From assembly GCA_947627425.1 (NCBI GenBank), contig CANQVZ010000018.1:1-40620 (forward strand): a stretch of DNA of 40,620 nucleotides, written 5' to 3'. The notes beneath the pieces were generated by a model that was given only the letters and a program-made list of their open reading frames with translations, was not told the DNA's origin and searched no databases. Source of the DNA: an uncultured Clostridia bacterium. GTDB lineage: Bacteria; Bacillota; Clostridia; Lachnospirales; CAG-274. The position numbers and the translations under genes are program-made. Below are positions 39,887 to 40,620 of the stretch, in pieces. Position 1 is the first letter of the stretch. Each line of letters begins with the position of its first letter.

Positions 39887-40620
39887 ATGGCAAAGCCTAT
39901 TAAAATATGCGACTGCACTTTAAGAGACGGTCAGCAGTCGCTTATAGCTACCAGAATGAGAATAGAGGATATGCTCCCTATTCTGGACAAGATGGATAAG
40001 GTCGGCTTCGGCTCGGTAGAGGTATGGGGCGGCGCAACATTCGATTCCTGCCTCAGATATCTCAAGGAGGACCCTTGGGAAAGACTTAGAAAATTCCGTT
40101 CGGCCTTCAGCAACACAAAGCTCCAGATGCTCCTCAGAGGTCAGAATATACTTGGCTACAGACATTATGCCGATGATGTTGTGGACGCCTTTGTAAGAAA
40201 GAGCATTGAAAACGGTATAGACATACTCAGAATTTTTGACGCGCTCAACGATGCCAGAAATCTCGAAACGGCAGTAAAGGCAGTAAAGAAGGAAAACGGC
40301 GCTCATGCCCAGCTTGCAATAAGCTATACCTTGAGCGATGTGCATACGCTTGAATATTATGTAAAGCTTGCAAAGAGCTACAGAGATATGGGCGCAGACT
40401 CCATATGTATAAAGGATATGGCAGGACTTCTTCTCCCTCAGCCCGCATATGACCTCGTAAAGGCAATAAAGGAGGAGGTAGACCTTCCCCTTGAAGTCCA
40501 CAGCCATTACACAAGCGGCGTCGCTTCGATGACCTACTTAAAGGCTATAGAGGCGGGCGCAGATATAGTAGATACCGATATGTCGCCTCTCAGCATGGGT
40601 ACGGCGCAGCCCGCAACGGA
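39887..40620 (+). CDS. Oxaloacetate decarboxylase alpha / pyruvate carboxyltransferase subunit (3' end outside window)
   Basis: The first 244 residues are visible and the frame stays open to the right edge. The HMGL-like carboxyltransferase barrel is clear: I-C-D-C-T-L-R-D-G-Q-Q-S with the metal Asp, L-L-R-G-Q-N, R-I-F-D-A-L-N-D, I-K-D-M-A-G-L-L, and V-H-S-H-Y-T-S-G with the metal His. These features belong to OadA, PycB and the 5S transcarboxylase subunit, which exchange CO2 between oxaloacetate/pyruvate and biotin. Whether a biotin domain is fused at the C-terminus cannot be seen; a separate carrier gene in the operon suggests it may not be. An AAGGGAGGT ribosome site precedes ATG 39887. 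Confidence 0.93.
   Translation, partial: MAKPIKICDCTLRDGQQSLIATRMRIEDMLPILDKMDKVGFGSVEVWGGATFDSCLRYLKEDPWERLRKFRSAFSNTKLQMLLRGQNILGYRHYADDVVDAFVRKSIENGIDILRIFDALNDARNLETAVKAVKKENGAHAQLAISYTLSDVHTLEYYVKLAKSYRDMGADSICIKDMAGLLLPQPAYDLVKAIKEEVDLPLEVHSHYTSGVASMTYLKAIEAGADIVDTDMSPLSMGTAQPAT

Overview
The window is ordinary chromosomal DNA from a low-to-mid GC Gram-positive anaerobe of the class Clostridia. The evidence is a mreBCD/PBP2/min/rodA shape operon of clostridial type, an AGGAGG-type ribosome site before almost every gene, many promoters of the form TTGNNA-17-TAAAAT/TATAAT, a Na+-pumping decarboxylase operon, and several radical-SAM and ferredoxin proteins typical of strict anaerobes. I see no rRNA, tRNA, CRISPR array, insertion sequence or prophage. 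No gene-free stretch exceeds 300 bases. The longest are 31481-31742 (a terminator and a promoter) and 19213-19453 (two divergent promoters).

Layout. (1) 1-4694: the 3' part of a PflX-type radical SAM gene, adenosine deaminase, convergent release factor 3, and a secreted CAP-domain protein with a 14-residue tandem-repeat linker. (2) 4863-8403: two paralogous membrane-anchored YkuD proteins; the first has an intact L,D-transpeptidase active site and the second has lost it. (3) 8438-11213: xylose isomerase and xylulokinase. (4) 11284-19212, minus strand: mreB-mreC-mreD-PBP2, then a separately promoted minD-minE-rodA-mgsA-DUF1294 block, with no minC. (5) 19454-24929, plus strand: miaA, a YnbB-type PLP enzyme, a DUF815 ATPase, mntP and O-acetylhomoserine sulfhydrylase. 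(6) DUF4321-maf on the minus strand, and an MBOAT/SGNH acyl-transfer pair on the plus strand. (7) 28490-31480: an HxlR regulator divergent from a compact operon of a 53-residue Cys-repeat peptide, a radical SAM/SPASM maturase, a nitroreductase-like flavoprotein and a flavin-barrel/ferredoxin protein. (8) An orphan hybrid histidine kinase. (9) A LysR regulator plus DEDDh exonuclease, divergent from a five-gene biotin-dependent carboxyltransferase/Na+ pump operon that runs off the right end.

The most interesting locus is 28.8-31.5 kb. The small gene at 29013-29174 encodes MALSDLYSWRTVGKED... followed by repeated Ala-Cys-Gly-X units, directly upstream of a SPASM radical SAM enzyme. This is the layout of a ribosomally made, radically modified peptide (RiPP) system. 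It matches what I recall as the 'ACGX' peptide/radical SAM class, whose product is to my knowledge undefined. The redox genes translationally coupled behind it and the thiol-sensor-type HxlR regulator in front suggest a redox-linked peptide.

Other points: a pseudoenzyme L,D-transpeptidase beside its active paralogue; MinD and MinE without MinC; a methylglyoxal synthase with a changed catalytic position; and an operon that holds the parts of a transcarboxylase (12S-like, 5S-like and biotin-carrier subunits) together with the beta and gamma subunits of a Na+ pump.
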